From an uncultured Muribaculaceae bacterium (lineage in GTDB: Bacteria > Bacteroidota > Bacteroidia > Bacteroidales > Muribaculaceae), in the NCBI GenBank assembly GCA_934663645.1, contig CAKUKR010000047.1, positions 1 to 17,882 on the forward strand: 17,882 bases of DNA. Direction: 5' to 3'. Shown piece after piece: positions 1-7,235 of this stretch; the first letter of the stretch is position 1, and the number at the start of each line of letters is the position of its first letter. The translations under genes and the position numbers were made by a program. The notes beneath the pieces are model-generated. The model worked only from the letters and a program-made list of their open reading frames with translations. It was not told where the DNA came from and made no database searches.

Positions 1-569
1 TCCACCATGTTGCCGGCAGCGGGGAGGAAGATGCTGTTGCCGTTGATGCGCGAAGTCGCCAGCACGCCGGTCATCCCCTGCATGCCAGTCCAGGTGAACT
101 CGCAGTTGTTGATGAGCTCGCGCCATTCGTCCTGAGTCGGGATGCGCCACTGGTCGCCCCATTTCACATGGGCAACGTCATAGTTTGTGCCGGTGATAGT
201 AGCGCCGAGACGGTAATATTCTTCCCACTGTGAGTGGTCTTCGCCGTCATTGTCGCAGTACCACTGGTAGTTCAGGAGCGTGTATTCGGTCTTGGGTTCG
301 ATTTCACCGTAGGCGTAGAAGTTGCCAGGCTCCCAGGGGTTGACAGCGCCCACGTTGTAGGACGCCCATTTCACGGACAGGCCGAGGTCTACCATCTTTT
401 CGGAGGGGTCAACCTGCGCTTCGTCACCGAATGTGATGCGCTGCACGTCGGTCACTTTCTTGATTTCCTTTGTGCCGTCCTTGTATTCGATTGTCATCAC
501 TTTGGTCTGGGCGTTGAGCATGCCGAGGCCAGCAGCTGCGATGAGTATTGCGGGTAAAATTCGTTTCAT
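1..569 (-). CDS. Secreted FISUMP-domain protein, C-terminus cut by window edge
   Basis: This minus-strand gene starts with ATG at 569-567 and runs off the left edge, so only the first 189 residues are visible. Residues 1-20 form a signal peptide (basic MKR, hydrophobic core, cleavage likely after LNA-Q). No lipobox cysteine follows, so export to the periplasm or beyond is expected rather than lipidation. Residues 22-48 form a short beta-rich module ending in VQRITFGDE, a pattern common at the front of Bacteroidales secreted proteins. From about residue 59 the chain reads VDLGLSVKWASYNVGA, then WGDQWRIPTQDEWRELINNC (138-156) and INGNSIFLPAAG (175-186), which are hallmarks of the Fibrobacter succinogenes major paralogous (FISUMP) domain. 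The domain has no established biochemical activity and is assumed to act extracellularly. The gene lies 6 bp after the stop of the upstream minus-strand gene and is probably co-transcribed with it. Confidence 0.85.
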   Translation of the reverse strand, partial: MKRILPAILIAAAGLGMLNAQTKVMTIEYKDGTKEIKKVTDVQRITFGDEAQVDPSEKMVDLGLSVKWASYNVGAVNPWEPGNFYAYGEIEPKTEYTLLNYQWYCDNDGEDHSQWEEYYRLGATITGTNYDVAHVKWGDQWRIPTQDEWRELINNCEFTWTGMQGMTGVLATSRINGNSIFLPAAGNMV

Positions 570-575
570 AGGTTG

Positions 576-1037
576 TTACAGTGAGATTTTGAATGTGGTT
601 TTGTTGATTCTGACGATGTAGACACCCTTGGCGAGCCGCGAGCGGTCGATGCTGTACGAGGTGTCCGGGATTGAGGTGTTGAGGAGGGAGCGTCCGTCGA
701 GCGCGAATACAGCGAGGCTGCTGCCGGGCTCGGCGTTCTCGATGATCAAGGCTTGCGGCGTGACGCGCATGGATACAGACGTGCCAGCCACTTCCTGCAC
801 AGAGGAACTCCTGACGAAATCGATGAACTCGATGTCGTCAAAGTCAAAAGACACAGGGTCTTGGGTTGAGGAGACCGTAACGCCGGTCGCGGTATAGGTC
901 ACCTCCGGGTTTGCCGTGAAGAGTATCACCACTTCATCGCCGGCTACGGGCTTTATCCTGACAGCGTCAGGCTCCTCCGCAGCGGCAAATCCGCACATGC
1001 TCCCCAACAGGGCCAGTGTGAGAAAAAGTTTCTTCAT
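576..1037 (-). CDS. Small secreted protein with T9SS-like C-terminal sorting tail
   Basis: The product is 153 residues. Residues 1-20 are a clear signal peptide (MKK, then a hydrophobic stretch ending AAA before EEPD). Residues 25-76 form a short beta-rich module with PEVTYTATG and FDFDDIEFIDF, resembling the module at the front of the neighbouring FISUMP protein. Residues 92-153 look like a Por/T9SS type A sorting domain: a strand region, VFALDGRSL, and the ending LAKGVYIVRINKTTFKISL. No catalytic or binding domain sits between the two parts, so the protein looks like a secretion module without cargo. The domain assignment is from pattern recognition. Whether this organism has a type IX secretion system cannot be seen here. 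A promoter-like TACTTTTG lies 27 bp upstream of the start codon. Confidence 0.8.
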   Translation of the reverse strand: MKKLFLTLALLGSMCGFAAAEEPDAVRIKPVAGDEVVILFTANPEVTYTATGVTVSSTQDPVSFDFDDIEFIDFVRSSSVQEVAGTSVSMRVTPQALIIENAEPGSSLAVFALDGRSLLNTSIPDTSYSIDRSRLAKGVYIVRINKTTFKISL

Positions 1038-1063
1038 AGAATAGTTATAAAAGGTTCTTGCTG

Positions 1064-1071
1064 CAAAAGTA
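1064..1071 (-). promoter_or_regulatory. Bacteroidetes -7 element for the secreted-protein pair
   Basis: Read on the minus strand this is TACTTTTG, a full match to the Bacteroidetes -7 consensus TAnnTTTG. It would place transcription start about 20-25 bp before the ATG at 1037. I see no good TTTG -33 element at the expected 19-21 bp spacing, so the site is only a partial match. Confidence 0.45.
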
Positions 1072-1537
1072 GTTATTTATTCGGAATGGCTGCAGGGATG
1101 CCGCGTTAAATAGTGTCATATCAATTTCCGCCATACCGCTGCTGTGCCGCTCATGCCCATGCGCTTAATCGACAAAAATGCCCAAATCCAGCCGCACCGC
1201 CCTCCTTAATCGACAGAAGCCGCACCGTCAAATATGTTCATATAACATCGCAGAAGTCCTCCCATTCTGCTTGCACTCGCAGACTCTACATGAAAATCGC
1301 ATTGTAAAATTTCGGGTCATCCGCAAAAAGGCGTGATGAAAATTTGACGAGTGCATGGAAAAGGAGGAGAAAACAATACATCAATATCAAATCCGATAAT
1401 GCTATCATCCTGAATTAGACAACAAGACAACAGTATCAGATTTCAATACACCTGCATTTGCAGCAAATGCGAGCTTTGCATTTCCTCAATTACGACCGGT
1501 TCGCGAGGGCTGAAAAATGCGGATTGGCGAGGGGGAT
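1072..1537. other. Intergenic region between divergent transcription units
   Basis: About 470 bp with no convincing gene; the short open frames here have no recognisable protein features. It contains an 11-bp direct repeat (CTTAATCGACA at 1164-1174 and 1205-1215), a 9-bp direct repeat (GCCGCACCG at 1191-1199 and 1219-1227) and a small hairpin at 1234-1248 (ATGTT / AACAT). A near-perfect palindrome lies at 1454-1470. The section from about 1300 to 1450 is clearly AT-richer than the flanking genes. No tRNA or terminator with a U-tract was found. Confidence 0.6.
1454..1470. repeat. 17-bp palindrome, possible operator
   Basis: GCATTTGC, one central A, then GCAAATGC: a perfect 8-bp inverted repeat. 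It lies about 70 bp upstream of the -33 element of the YqeY-serS promoter. The symmetry and size suit a dimeric regulator site. A related half-like sequence, TTTGCATTT, follows at about 1475-1483. No regulator can be assigned. Confidence 0.35.
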
Positions 1538-1568
1538 TTTGCCACTCGGCGATAATTTATTATATTTG
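1538..1568 (+). promoter_or_regulatory. Promoter for the yqeY-serS operon
   Basis: TTTG at 1538-1541, a 19-bp spacer, then TATATTTG at 1561-1568. This matches the Bacteroidetes housekeeping sigma consensus (TTTG, 19-21 bp, TAnnTTTG) at every defined position. Transcription would start near 1574-1576, giving a leader of about 52 nt before the ATG at 1628. No other match of this quality is apparent until 13351, so this may be the main promoter for much of the 1628-13287 gene run. Confidence 0.8.
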
Positions 1569-1587
1569 CATCTTATAAACGGCGAGG

Positions 1588-1613
1588 GTGGCGCAAATGC
1601 CTGCCCGCGCCAC
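1588..1613 (+). promoter_or_regulatory. Hairpin in the 5' leader of the yqeY-serS mRNA
   Basis: GTGGCGC at 1588-1594 pairs perfectly with GCGCCAC at 1607-1613 around a 12-nt loop. The hairpin lies inside the predicted leader and ends 14 nt before the start codon. It has no U-tract, so it is not a classical terminator. An effect on translation initiation or message stability is possible but untested. Confidence 0.4.
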
Positions 1614-1627
1614 AAAGCAGCAACAAA

Positions 1628-2089
1628 ATGGACTTGTTTGACAGAGTAAGCGAAGATATCAAAAAGGCAATGCTGGCACGCGAGAAGGTGCGTCTGGAGG
1701 CATTGCGCGGCATCAAAAAGGAATTTCTCGAGGCCAAGACCGCCAAGGGCGCGGGCGGCGTGCTCACTGACGAGACTGCCGTGAAAATCATGGTCAAGAT
1801 GGTGAAGCAGCGCAAGGAGAGCGCGAAGATATACCAGGACAACAACCGCGCCGAGCTGGCGGAGAACGAGCTGGCGGAAGCCGCCGTCATCGAGGAGTAC
1901 CTGCCCCGGCAGATGAGCGCAGAGGAACTCGAGGCCGAGATCCGCGCCATAATCGCAGAGACAGGCGCATCGTCGCCCCGCGATATGGGCAAGGTGATGG
2001 GTGTGGCGTCAAAGCGGCTCGCCGGTCGCGCTGAGGGACGCGCTGTCTCGGAGACTGTCAAGAAGTTGTTGAACGAACTAAACAAATAA
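1628..2089 (+). CDS. GatB/YqeY domain protein (YqeY-like)
   Basis: The 153-residue product matches the usual size of the stand-alone YqeY family (about 150). It starts MDLFDRVSEDIKKAMLAREK and is highly helical. The family pattern is visible in LEALRGIKKEFLEAK (28-42), VKQRKESAKIYQ (59-70), EEYLPRQMSAEEL (88-100) and DMGKVMGV (118-125). The fold resembles the C-terminal tail domain of GatB, the amidotransferase subunit that binds tRNA, which suggests tRNA contact, but the role of free YqeY proteins is not established. The neighbour serS starts 4 bp after the stop, so the two are probably translated from one message; a link to tRNA charging is an inference from this context. The start is supported by an excellent promoter upstream. 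Confidence 0.9.
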   Translation: MDLFDRVSEDIKKAMLAREKVRLEALRGIKKEFLEAKTAKGAGGVLTDETAVKIMVKMVKQRKESAKIYQDNNRAELAENELAEAAVIEEYLPRQMSAEELEAEIRAIIAETGASSPRDMGKVMGVASKRLAGRAEGRAVSETVKKLLNELNK

Positions 2090-2093
2090 GGAA

Positions 2094-3365
2094 ATGCTCA
2101 AGTTACAGACTATAAAGAATGACCCTCAATTTGTGATAAGCCGCCTTGCGGTCAAAGGGTTTGACGGCCGTGCGGTAATCGCGGAAATACTGGAAGTGGA
2201 CGCTGAACGCCGCCGCCTGCAGCAGACGTGTGACGGCAATGCATCGCAGCTGAAGAAGCTGGCTGCCTCGATAGGCATGCACATGAAGAACGGCGAGCGT
2301 GAAGCCGCCGAGGCTGCCAAGAAGGAGGTCGCCGCGTTGAAAGGCGAGGACCAGGGGCTGCACGACCGCCTGCGCGAGTGCGAGCAGAAGCTGACGGAGC
2401 TGCTCCTGACGGTGCCCAACCTGCCGTGCGCCGATGTCCCCGAAGGACTGACCGCCGCTGACAACGTAGTGGTCAAGGAGGGCGGCCCGATGCCCGAGCT
2501 GGGCGAGGATGCGCTGCCGCACTGGGACCTTGCCGCCAAATACGGCATCATCGACTTTGAGCTGGGCGTTAAGGTAACGGGTGCGGGTTTCCCGTTCTAT
2601 GTTGGCAAGGGTGCGCGTCTGCAGCGTGCGCTGATACAGTTCTTCCTCGACGAGGCTTGGAAAGCCGGGTATGTCGAGGTTGAGCCGCCGTTTGTGGTCA
2701 ACCAGGCTTCGGGTTACGGCACGGGGCAGCTGCCTGACAAGGAGGGACAGATGTACCATGCCAATCTGGACGACCTGTACCTGATACCGACAGCGGAAGT
2801 GCCTGTGACCAACATATACCGCGACGTGATACTGAAAGAGGAGGAGCTGCCGCGCAAGAACTGCGCCTACTCACCCTGCTGGCGTCGCGAGGCGGGCAGC
2901 TACGGCAAGGATGTGCGCGGACTGAACCGCCTGCACCAGTTTGACAAGGTGGAGATAGTGCGCATCGAGAAGCCGGAGAACAGCTATGCGGCTCTCGAGG
3001 AGATGAAGGACCATGTCCAGGGGCTGCTCGAGAAGCTCGGTCTGCCGTGGCACATACTGCGCCTGTGCGGCGGCGACATGTCGTTCACCTCGGCGATAAC
3101 ATACGATTTCGAGGTGTGGTCCGGAGCGCAGAAACGCTGGCTGGAGGTTTCGTCGGTCAGCAACTTCGAGGACTACCAGGCCAACCGCCTGAAGTGCCGC
3201 TACCGCGCCGGGGGCAAGAAGATAGAGCTTTGCCACACGCTGAACGGCTCTGCGCTGGCGTTGCCGCGCATCGTAGCCGCGCTGCTTGAGAACAACCAGA
3301 CGCCGCAGGGCATCGTCGTGCCGGAGTGCCTGCGCAAATACACTGGATTTGACATAATAGACTGA
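2094..3365 (+). CDS. serS: Seryl-tRNA synthetase
   Basis: SerRS charges tRNA-Ser with serine, and tRNA-Sec where present, in the cytoplasm. The 423 residues match the family's normal length. Residues 1-110 form the N-terminal domain, with a long charged helical hairpin (about 30-105) that grips the long variable arm of tRNA-Ser. The class II catalytic core follows: PTAEVPVTN (232-240) in the serine pocket, motif 2 around CWRREAGSYGKDVRGLNRLHQF (start 262), and motif 3 NGSALALPR (384-392) followed by ENNQTPQG. No key element appears missing. ATG at 2094 lies 4 bp after the upstream stop with GGA just before it. A 183-bp gap containing a REP-like element follows, so transcription into the next genes may be reduced or modulated there. 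Confidence 0.98.
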   Translation: MLKLQTIKNDPQFVISRLAVKGFDGRAVIAEILEVDAERRRLQQTCDGNASQLKKLAASIGMHMKNGEREAAEAAKKEVAALKGEDQGLHDRLRECEQKLTELLLTVPNLPCADVPEGLTAADNVVVKEGGPMPELGEDALPHWDLAAKYGIIDFELGVKVTGAGFPFYVGKGARLQRALIQFFLDEAWKAGYVEVEPPFVVNQASGYGTGQLPDKEGQMYHANLDDLYLIPTAEVPVTNIYRDVILKEEELPRKNCAYSPCWRREAGSYGKDVRGLNRLHQFDKVEIVRIEKPENSYAALEEMKDHVQGLLEKLGLPWHILRLCGGDMSFTSAITYDFEVWSGAQKRWLEVSSVSNFEDYQANRLKCRYRAGGKKIELCHTLNGSALALPRIVAALLENNQTPQGIVVPECLRKYTGFDIID

Positions 3366-3420
3366 CCACCAATGAGGTTGTATCATAACCCGTATGCTCC
3401 GCACAGCTGGCGGCGACAAG

Positions 3421-3501
3421 GTAGGGACACGGCGTGCCGTGTCCGCAGCCGAGTCTCTGTGGGTCTGTGCCAAGTGCGGACGCGACACGCCGCGTCCCTA
3501 C
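3421..3501. repeat. REP-like double-hairpin repeat element
   Basis: Two 26-bp arms, 3421-3446 and 3476-3501, are inverted relative to each other and match at 23 of 26 positions. Both outer ends read GTAGGGAC. Each arm also folds on itself: the left arm holds GGACACGGC-GT-GCCGTGTCC (perfect 9-bp stem), and the right arm is the same with one mismatch. The 29-bp centre is not repeated. This arrangement is typical of REP/BIME-type non-coding repeats that are often mobilised by REP-associated transposases (RAYTs). It lies between serS and the pseudokinase gene, where it could form a strong RNA structure that stabilises the serS 3' end. Dispersal across the genome cannot be judged from one copy. 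Confidence 0.75.
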
Positions 3502-3548
3502 TAAGCCTGCGGTTCTGACACAACGCACCTCATACAAACGCAACAGCC

Positions 3549-4316
3549 ATGGCATATATCAGCAAGGAGGAGAAGAAAATCCCCATCGAGGACCCCTCGG
3601 GGAAGTGGAGCGACCTTACGCTCCTGCCCGAATGGGAGGAACAGTACTACAACGTCTACACGGCACGCAAGCACGGCAAGTGGGTGATGCTGAAAGCCCT
3701 GAAAAAGGAGTATGCCTCGCAGCCGGAATACTGCAAGATGATAGAGCGCGAGTTTGACACGCGCTACAATCTGGCGCACCCGAACATCGTGATGGTGAAC
3801 GATTTCGAGGAGCTGCCGGGCATCGGCATGGCGATAGTCACCGATGACGTGTACGGCTATTCGCTGCGCCGCCTCATCGACGAGAAGCGGCTTACGCCCA
3901 AGATACTGTACCGTCTGCAGACGCAGCTGCTCGATGCCATGGACTATATCCAGGAGAACCATATAATACACCACCCTATCACGCCGGAGACCATCATCTT
4001 CACCGAATACACCGAAAACCTGAAGCTGATAGACGTGGGCTATGACCAGGAGGAATCGCTCTCGCCGCAGGACACGAGCGAGGACATACGCAGCTACGGC
4101 CGCGTGATGAACGAGGTGCTCGACAACCTGCCGACCAAGCTGCCGCGCCTGCGCCACATCGCCGAGAAGTGCGAGGCGAAAGGGGGCAAGCAGTACGGCT
4201 CTATACCGGCTCTGCGCCTCGACATAGAACGCCGCAGCTCGGGGCAGATATACCTGTTCATCAGCATCTTCATCATGCTGATGTCGTGCCTGCTCGTGTG
4301 GCTCGCCTTGAGATAA
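3549..4316 (+). CDS. Tail-anchored protein kinase-like protein, predicted pseudokinase
   Basis: The 255-residue protein has a Hanks-type kinase fold (about 20-225) and one C-terminal membrane segment (about 234-254), ending WLALR. Recognisable kinase landmarks are the beta3 lysine K49 in VMLKALKK, a helix C glutamate at E68 and HPNIV at 77-81. The catalytic loop is broken. Where active kinases read HRDxKPEN, this protein reads HHPITPETI (141-149), so the catalytic Asp is Pro143, the Lys is Thr145 and the Asn is Thr148. The DFG position is DVG (162-164), keeping the metal-binding Asp. No glycine-rich loop is visible before K49. Nucleotide binding may persist, but phosphotransfer looks unlikely. 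The kinase part should face the cytoplasm. The next gene follows after 31 bp. No direct partner is identifiable; the assignment as a kinase-fold protein is firm and its role unknown. Confidence 0.85.
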   Translation: MAYISKEEKKIPIEDPSGKWSDLTLLPEWEEQYYNVYTARKHGKWVMLKALKKEYASQPEYCKMIEREFDTRYNLAHPNIVMVNDFEELPGIGMAIVTDDVYGYSLRRLIDEKRLTPKILYRLQTQLLDAMDYIQENHIIHHPITPETIIFTEYTENLKLIDVGYDQEESLSPQDTSEDIRSYGRVMNEVLDNLPTKLPRLRHIAEKCEAKGGKQYGSIPALRLDIERRSSGQIYLFISIFIMLMSCLLVWLALR

Positions 4317-4347
4317 CACCCATAACAAAACATTCCGACAGACCCAG

Positions 4348-5475
4348 ATGATAGAAATCAAGAGAATAGAACCGACCCGCTCCGCACTGAAGCGTTTCGT
4401 GAAATTTCAGGTGGACCTGTACCGTGACAACGAGTATTTCGTGCCGCCGTTGATAACGGACGACATGAATACTCTCGACCCGCGCAAGAACCCGGCTTTC
4501 GACTTCTGCGAGAGCGCGTATTTCATGGCATACGACGGCGGCAAGCCGGTAGGCCGCGTGGCGGGAATAATCAACCGCCAGGTCAACGGGCGCAGCGGCA
4601 AGAAGGAAGTCCGCTTCGGGTTTATCGACTTTGTGGACGACCGCGAGGTGAGCGCGGCTCTCCTGGCGGCTGTCGAGCAGTGGGGGCGCGACAATGGCAT
4701 GACCCGCATCGTCGGCCCGCTCGGATTTTCCGACCTCGACCACGAGGGAACGCTCATCGAGGGATTTGAGGAGCTCTCGACAATGTCTACCATCTACAAC
4801 TATCCTTACTACGCCGAACACATCGAGGCTTTGGGCTACGCCAAGGACTCGGACTGGAAGGAGTTTGTCATGGACGTGCCTGACGGAATACCCGAGAAGT
4901 TCAACCGCATCGCCGAGATAGTGAAGAAAAAATTCGGGCTGCGGGTCAAGAAGTACACGTCGCGCAGCAAGATAAAGGAGGAAATCGGGCGTCCGCTGTT
5001 CCAGCTCATCAACGAGGCTTACGACGGACTGTACCAGTATTCGCCGCTCACCGACAGGCAGATAGAGCATTACATAAAGCAATACCTGTCGTTGCTCGAC
5101 CTCAATCTGGTGACGGCTATAGTAGACAGCGAGGACAAGCTGGTGGGCGTGGGCATCTCGATGCCGTCGATGAGCCGGGCCCTGCAACGCTCTCGCGGCA
5201 AGCTGCTGCCCATGGGGTGGTATCACCTGCTAAAGGGGCTGCGCGGACGCAACGACCGCGTTGACCTGCTGCTGGTGGCTGTCAAGCCGGAATACCAGAG
5301 CAAGGGGGTGAACGCGCTGCTGTTCCAGGATCTGATACCGCACTACATCAAGCGCGGCTTCAAGTATGCCGAGTCCAACCCGGAGATGGAGACCAACGCC
5401 CGCGTGCAGAGCCAGTGGGAGTATTTCACATACCGCCAGCACCGCCGCCGCCGTTCATACGCCAAGCAGCTGTGA
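4348..5475 (+). CDS. GNAT-like N-acetyltransferase-family protein
   Basis: The 375-residue soluble protein has no signal peptide or membrane segment. The C-terminal half carries a GNAT-type acetyl-CoA motif: VKPEYQSKGVNALLFQ (312-327), which matches the family's V-x-P-x-Y-Q-x-x-G pattern. It is followed by YAESNPEMETNARVQSQWEY, typical of the GNAT C-terminal strands. The N-terminal half (FVPPLITDD, then FMAYDGGKPVGRVAGIINRQ) resembles a second, degenerate GNAT fold. This size and pattern fit the conserved YghO-like group often annotated as hypothetical or N-acetyltransferase. The substrate is unknown. It ends with a basic tail (RQHRRRRSYAKQL). It sits 31 bp after the pseudokinase gene and 40 bp before the nucleoside kinase gene, suggesting co-transcription. 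Confidence 0.8.
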   Translation: MIEIKRIEPTRSALKRFVKFQVDLYRDNEYFVPPLITDDMNTLDPRKNPAFDFCESAYFMAYDGGKPVGRVAGIINRQVNGRSGKKEVRFGFIDFVDDREVSAALLAAVEQWGRDNGMTRIVGPLGFSDLDHEGTLIEGFEELSTMSTIYNYPYYAEHIEALGYAKDSDWKEFVMDVPDGIPEKFNRIAEIVKKKFGLRVKKYTSRSKIKEEIGRPLFQLINEAYDGLYQYSPLTDRQIEHYIKQYLSLLDLNLVTAIVDSEDKLVGVGISMPSMSRALQRSRGKLLPMGWYHLLKGLRGRNDRVDLLLVAVKPEYQSKGVNALLFQDLIPHYIKRGFKYAESNPEMETNARVQSQWEYFTYRQHRRRRSYAKQL

Positions 5476-5515
5476 TGACAGCCCCGGAAAGGGCAAAGAC
5501 ACCTAATTAGACACA

Positions 5516-7201
5516 ATGAAGGACACTCTGAAGATATATTGTGAGAACGTACAGCGCTACATCGACATAGAGGGCGGTGAAACGCTGTCTGAAATATACG
5601 GCCAGCTGCGCGAGGAGATAGGCTTCGAGCCTGTCTGCGCACGGGTCAACAACAAGACGGAGGATATGTCGTACCCGGTATTCTCCCCCAAGCAGGTGTC
5701 GTTCCTGCCGGCAACGTCGGCGAGCGGCCGCCGCGTATATGTGCGGTCACTGAGCATGATGCTGTATGTGGCTGTATACAAGCTGTTCCCGGGGACGACG
5801 CTGCGCATGGAGCACAGCATCAGCCGAGGCTTCTACTGCCGTCTGCTGACGGCTGAGGGCAAGGCCGTGCCCGCGGCTGAGGACACGCACCTCGCCCCGC
5901 TGCGCCGGTATATGCAGCAGCTCGCCGCGCAGTCCCTGCCCATGGTGCGCAAGGAGCGGCTCACCAAGGATGTCATTGAGAAGTTCCGCCGCCAGGGCCT
6001 TGCCGACAAGGTGCGGCTGCTCGAGACGCTGCACAACCTGTACACCGTATACTATACGCTCGACGGCGTGTGCGACAGCTACGGCGGCCCGCTCGCGCCA
6101 CACACCGGCATGGTGACTGTCTTCGACCTCGTGCCGTACAAGGAGGGATTCCTCCTCATGCCGCCTGACCCGGAGTGTCCCGACCAGCCGTGCAGCCCCG
6201 TGCCGCAGGAGAAGATGTATGACGCTTTCACGCGCTACCTCCAGTTCAACCGCGTCATACGTGTCGCCGATGTCGCCGACCTGAACCAGGCAGTCGCCGA
6301 ACACAAGACCGGGCAGCTGATAAACGTGGCTGAGACGATGCACGGCAACTACATAGGACGCATCTCCGACACCATAGCCGCCCGCCACGCCGAGGGCAAG
6401 GCGGACATAGTGCTGATAGCCGGCCCGTCGTCGTCAGGCAAGACCACGTTCTGCAAGCGGCTCGCCGTCCAGCTGATGACCAACCTGCTCACGCCCAAGA
6501 TGATCTCGCTCGACGATTATTTCGTCAACCGTGAGGACACCCCGCGTGACGCTTCGGGCGACTACGACTACGAGAGCCTGTACGCGCTCGACCTGCCGCG
6601 CCTCAGCTCCGACCTCACGCGGCTGCTCGCCGGCGAGACGGTCAACCTGCCCACCTACAGCTTTGAGCTGGGGCGGCGCGTAGAGAAGGAGCGTCCGCTG
6701 CATCTCGACGCTGACGACATACTCATCATGGAGGGCATACACGGGTTGAACCCCGAACTGACCTCCGCGCTCGACTCCTCGAGGCTGTTCAAGATATACG
6801 TGTCGGCGCTGACCACGCTGCACATCGACGACCACAACTGGATCTCCACCACCGACAACCGCCTGCTGCGCCGCATCGTGCGCGACCACAAGTACCGCCA
6901 CACATCGGCAACGGAGACGATACGCCGCTGGCCGAGCGTGCGCCGTGGCGAGGAGAAGTGGATATTCCCCTACCAGGAGAACGCCGACGCGACGTTCAAC
7001 TCGTCACTGCTCTTCGAGCTTGGCGTGATGAAATCATACGCCGAGCCGCTGCTGCGACAGGTGCCGCACGATGTGACGGAATACAGCGAGGCGAGCCGCC
7101 TGTTGCAGTTCCTTGACTGTTTCGATGCCGTGCCGGCAGACCAGATACCCTCGACCTCGCTGCTGCGCGAGTTCCTCGGAGGGTCGCTGTTCCATTATTG
7201 A
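5516..7201 (+). CDS. Nucleoside (uridine) kinase with ThrRS-like N-terminal region
   Basis: The C-terminal half (about 285-480) is a uridine kinase / phosphoribulokinase-type P-loop domain. It shows Walker A GPSSSGKT (303-310), SLDDYFVNR (331-339), in which the Asp pair is typical of uridine kinases, and IMEGIHGLN (404-412). It probably phosphorylates a nucleoside using ATP or GTP in pyrimidine salvage; the exact substrate cannot be read from sequence. The N-terminal half resembles the front of threonyl-tRNA synthetase: a TGS-like region (about 1-66), then MEHSISRGFYC (98-108), similar to the editing-domain motif. The 561 residues fit the two-part proteins annotated 'nucleoside kinase' in Bacteroidetes. 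The N-terminal region lacks the ThrRS catalytic core, so it is not a synthetase. mgtE follows after 34 bp. Confidence 0.88.
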   Translation: MKDTLKIYCENVQRYIDIEGGETLSEIYGQLREEIGFEPVCARVNNKTEDMSYPVFSPKQVSFLPATSASGRRVYVRSLSMMLYVAVYKLFPGTTLRMEHSISRGFYCRLLTAEGKAVPAAEDTHLAPLRRYMQQLAAQSLPMVRKERLTKDVIEKFRRQGLADKVRLLETLHNLYTVYYTLDGVCDSYGGPLAPHTGMVTVFDLVPYKEGFLLMPPDPECPDQPCSPVPQEKMYDAFTRYLQFNRVIRVADVADLNQAVAEHKTGQLINVAETMHGNYIGRISDTIAARHAEGKADIVLIAGPSSSGKTTFCKRLAVQLMTNLLTPKMISLDDYFVNREDTPRDASGDYDYESLYALDLPRLSSDLTRLLAGETVNLPTYSFELGRRVEKERPLHLDADDILIMEGIHGLNPELTSALDSSRLFKIYVSALTTLHIDDHNWISTTDNRLLRRIVRDHKYRHTSATETIRRWPSVRRGEEKWIFPYQENADATFNSSLLFELGVMKSYAEPLLRQVPHDVTEYSEASRLLQFLDCFDAVPADQIPSTSLLREFLGGSLFHY

Positions 7202-7235
7202 CCACCTCTTACGCCCCTCTCCGTAATGCCTCATT

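Noticed and set aside
1113..1307. Short plus-strand open frame (64 codons) in the divergent intergenic region
   Set aside because: The translation has no domain, no promoter match precedes it, and it runs across the direct repeats, so it is probably chance.
1458..1649. Short open frame overlapping the serS-operon promoter and the YqeY start
   Set aside because: It spans a consensus promoter and overlaps the real start of the YqeY-like gene in another frame.
3501..4361. 286-codon minus-strand open frame opposite the pseudokinase
   Set aside because: Mirror frame of the plus-strand gene with no recognisable protein motif; the plus-strand product has clear kinase-fold landmarks and a membrane segment.
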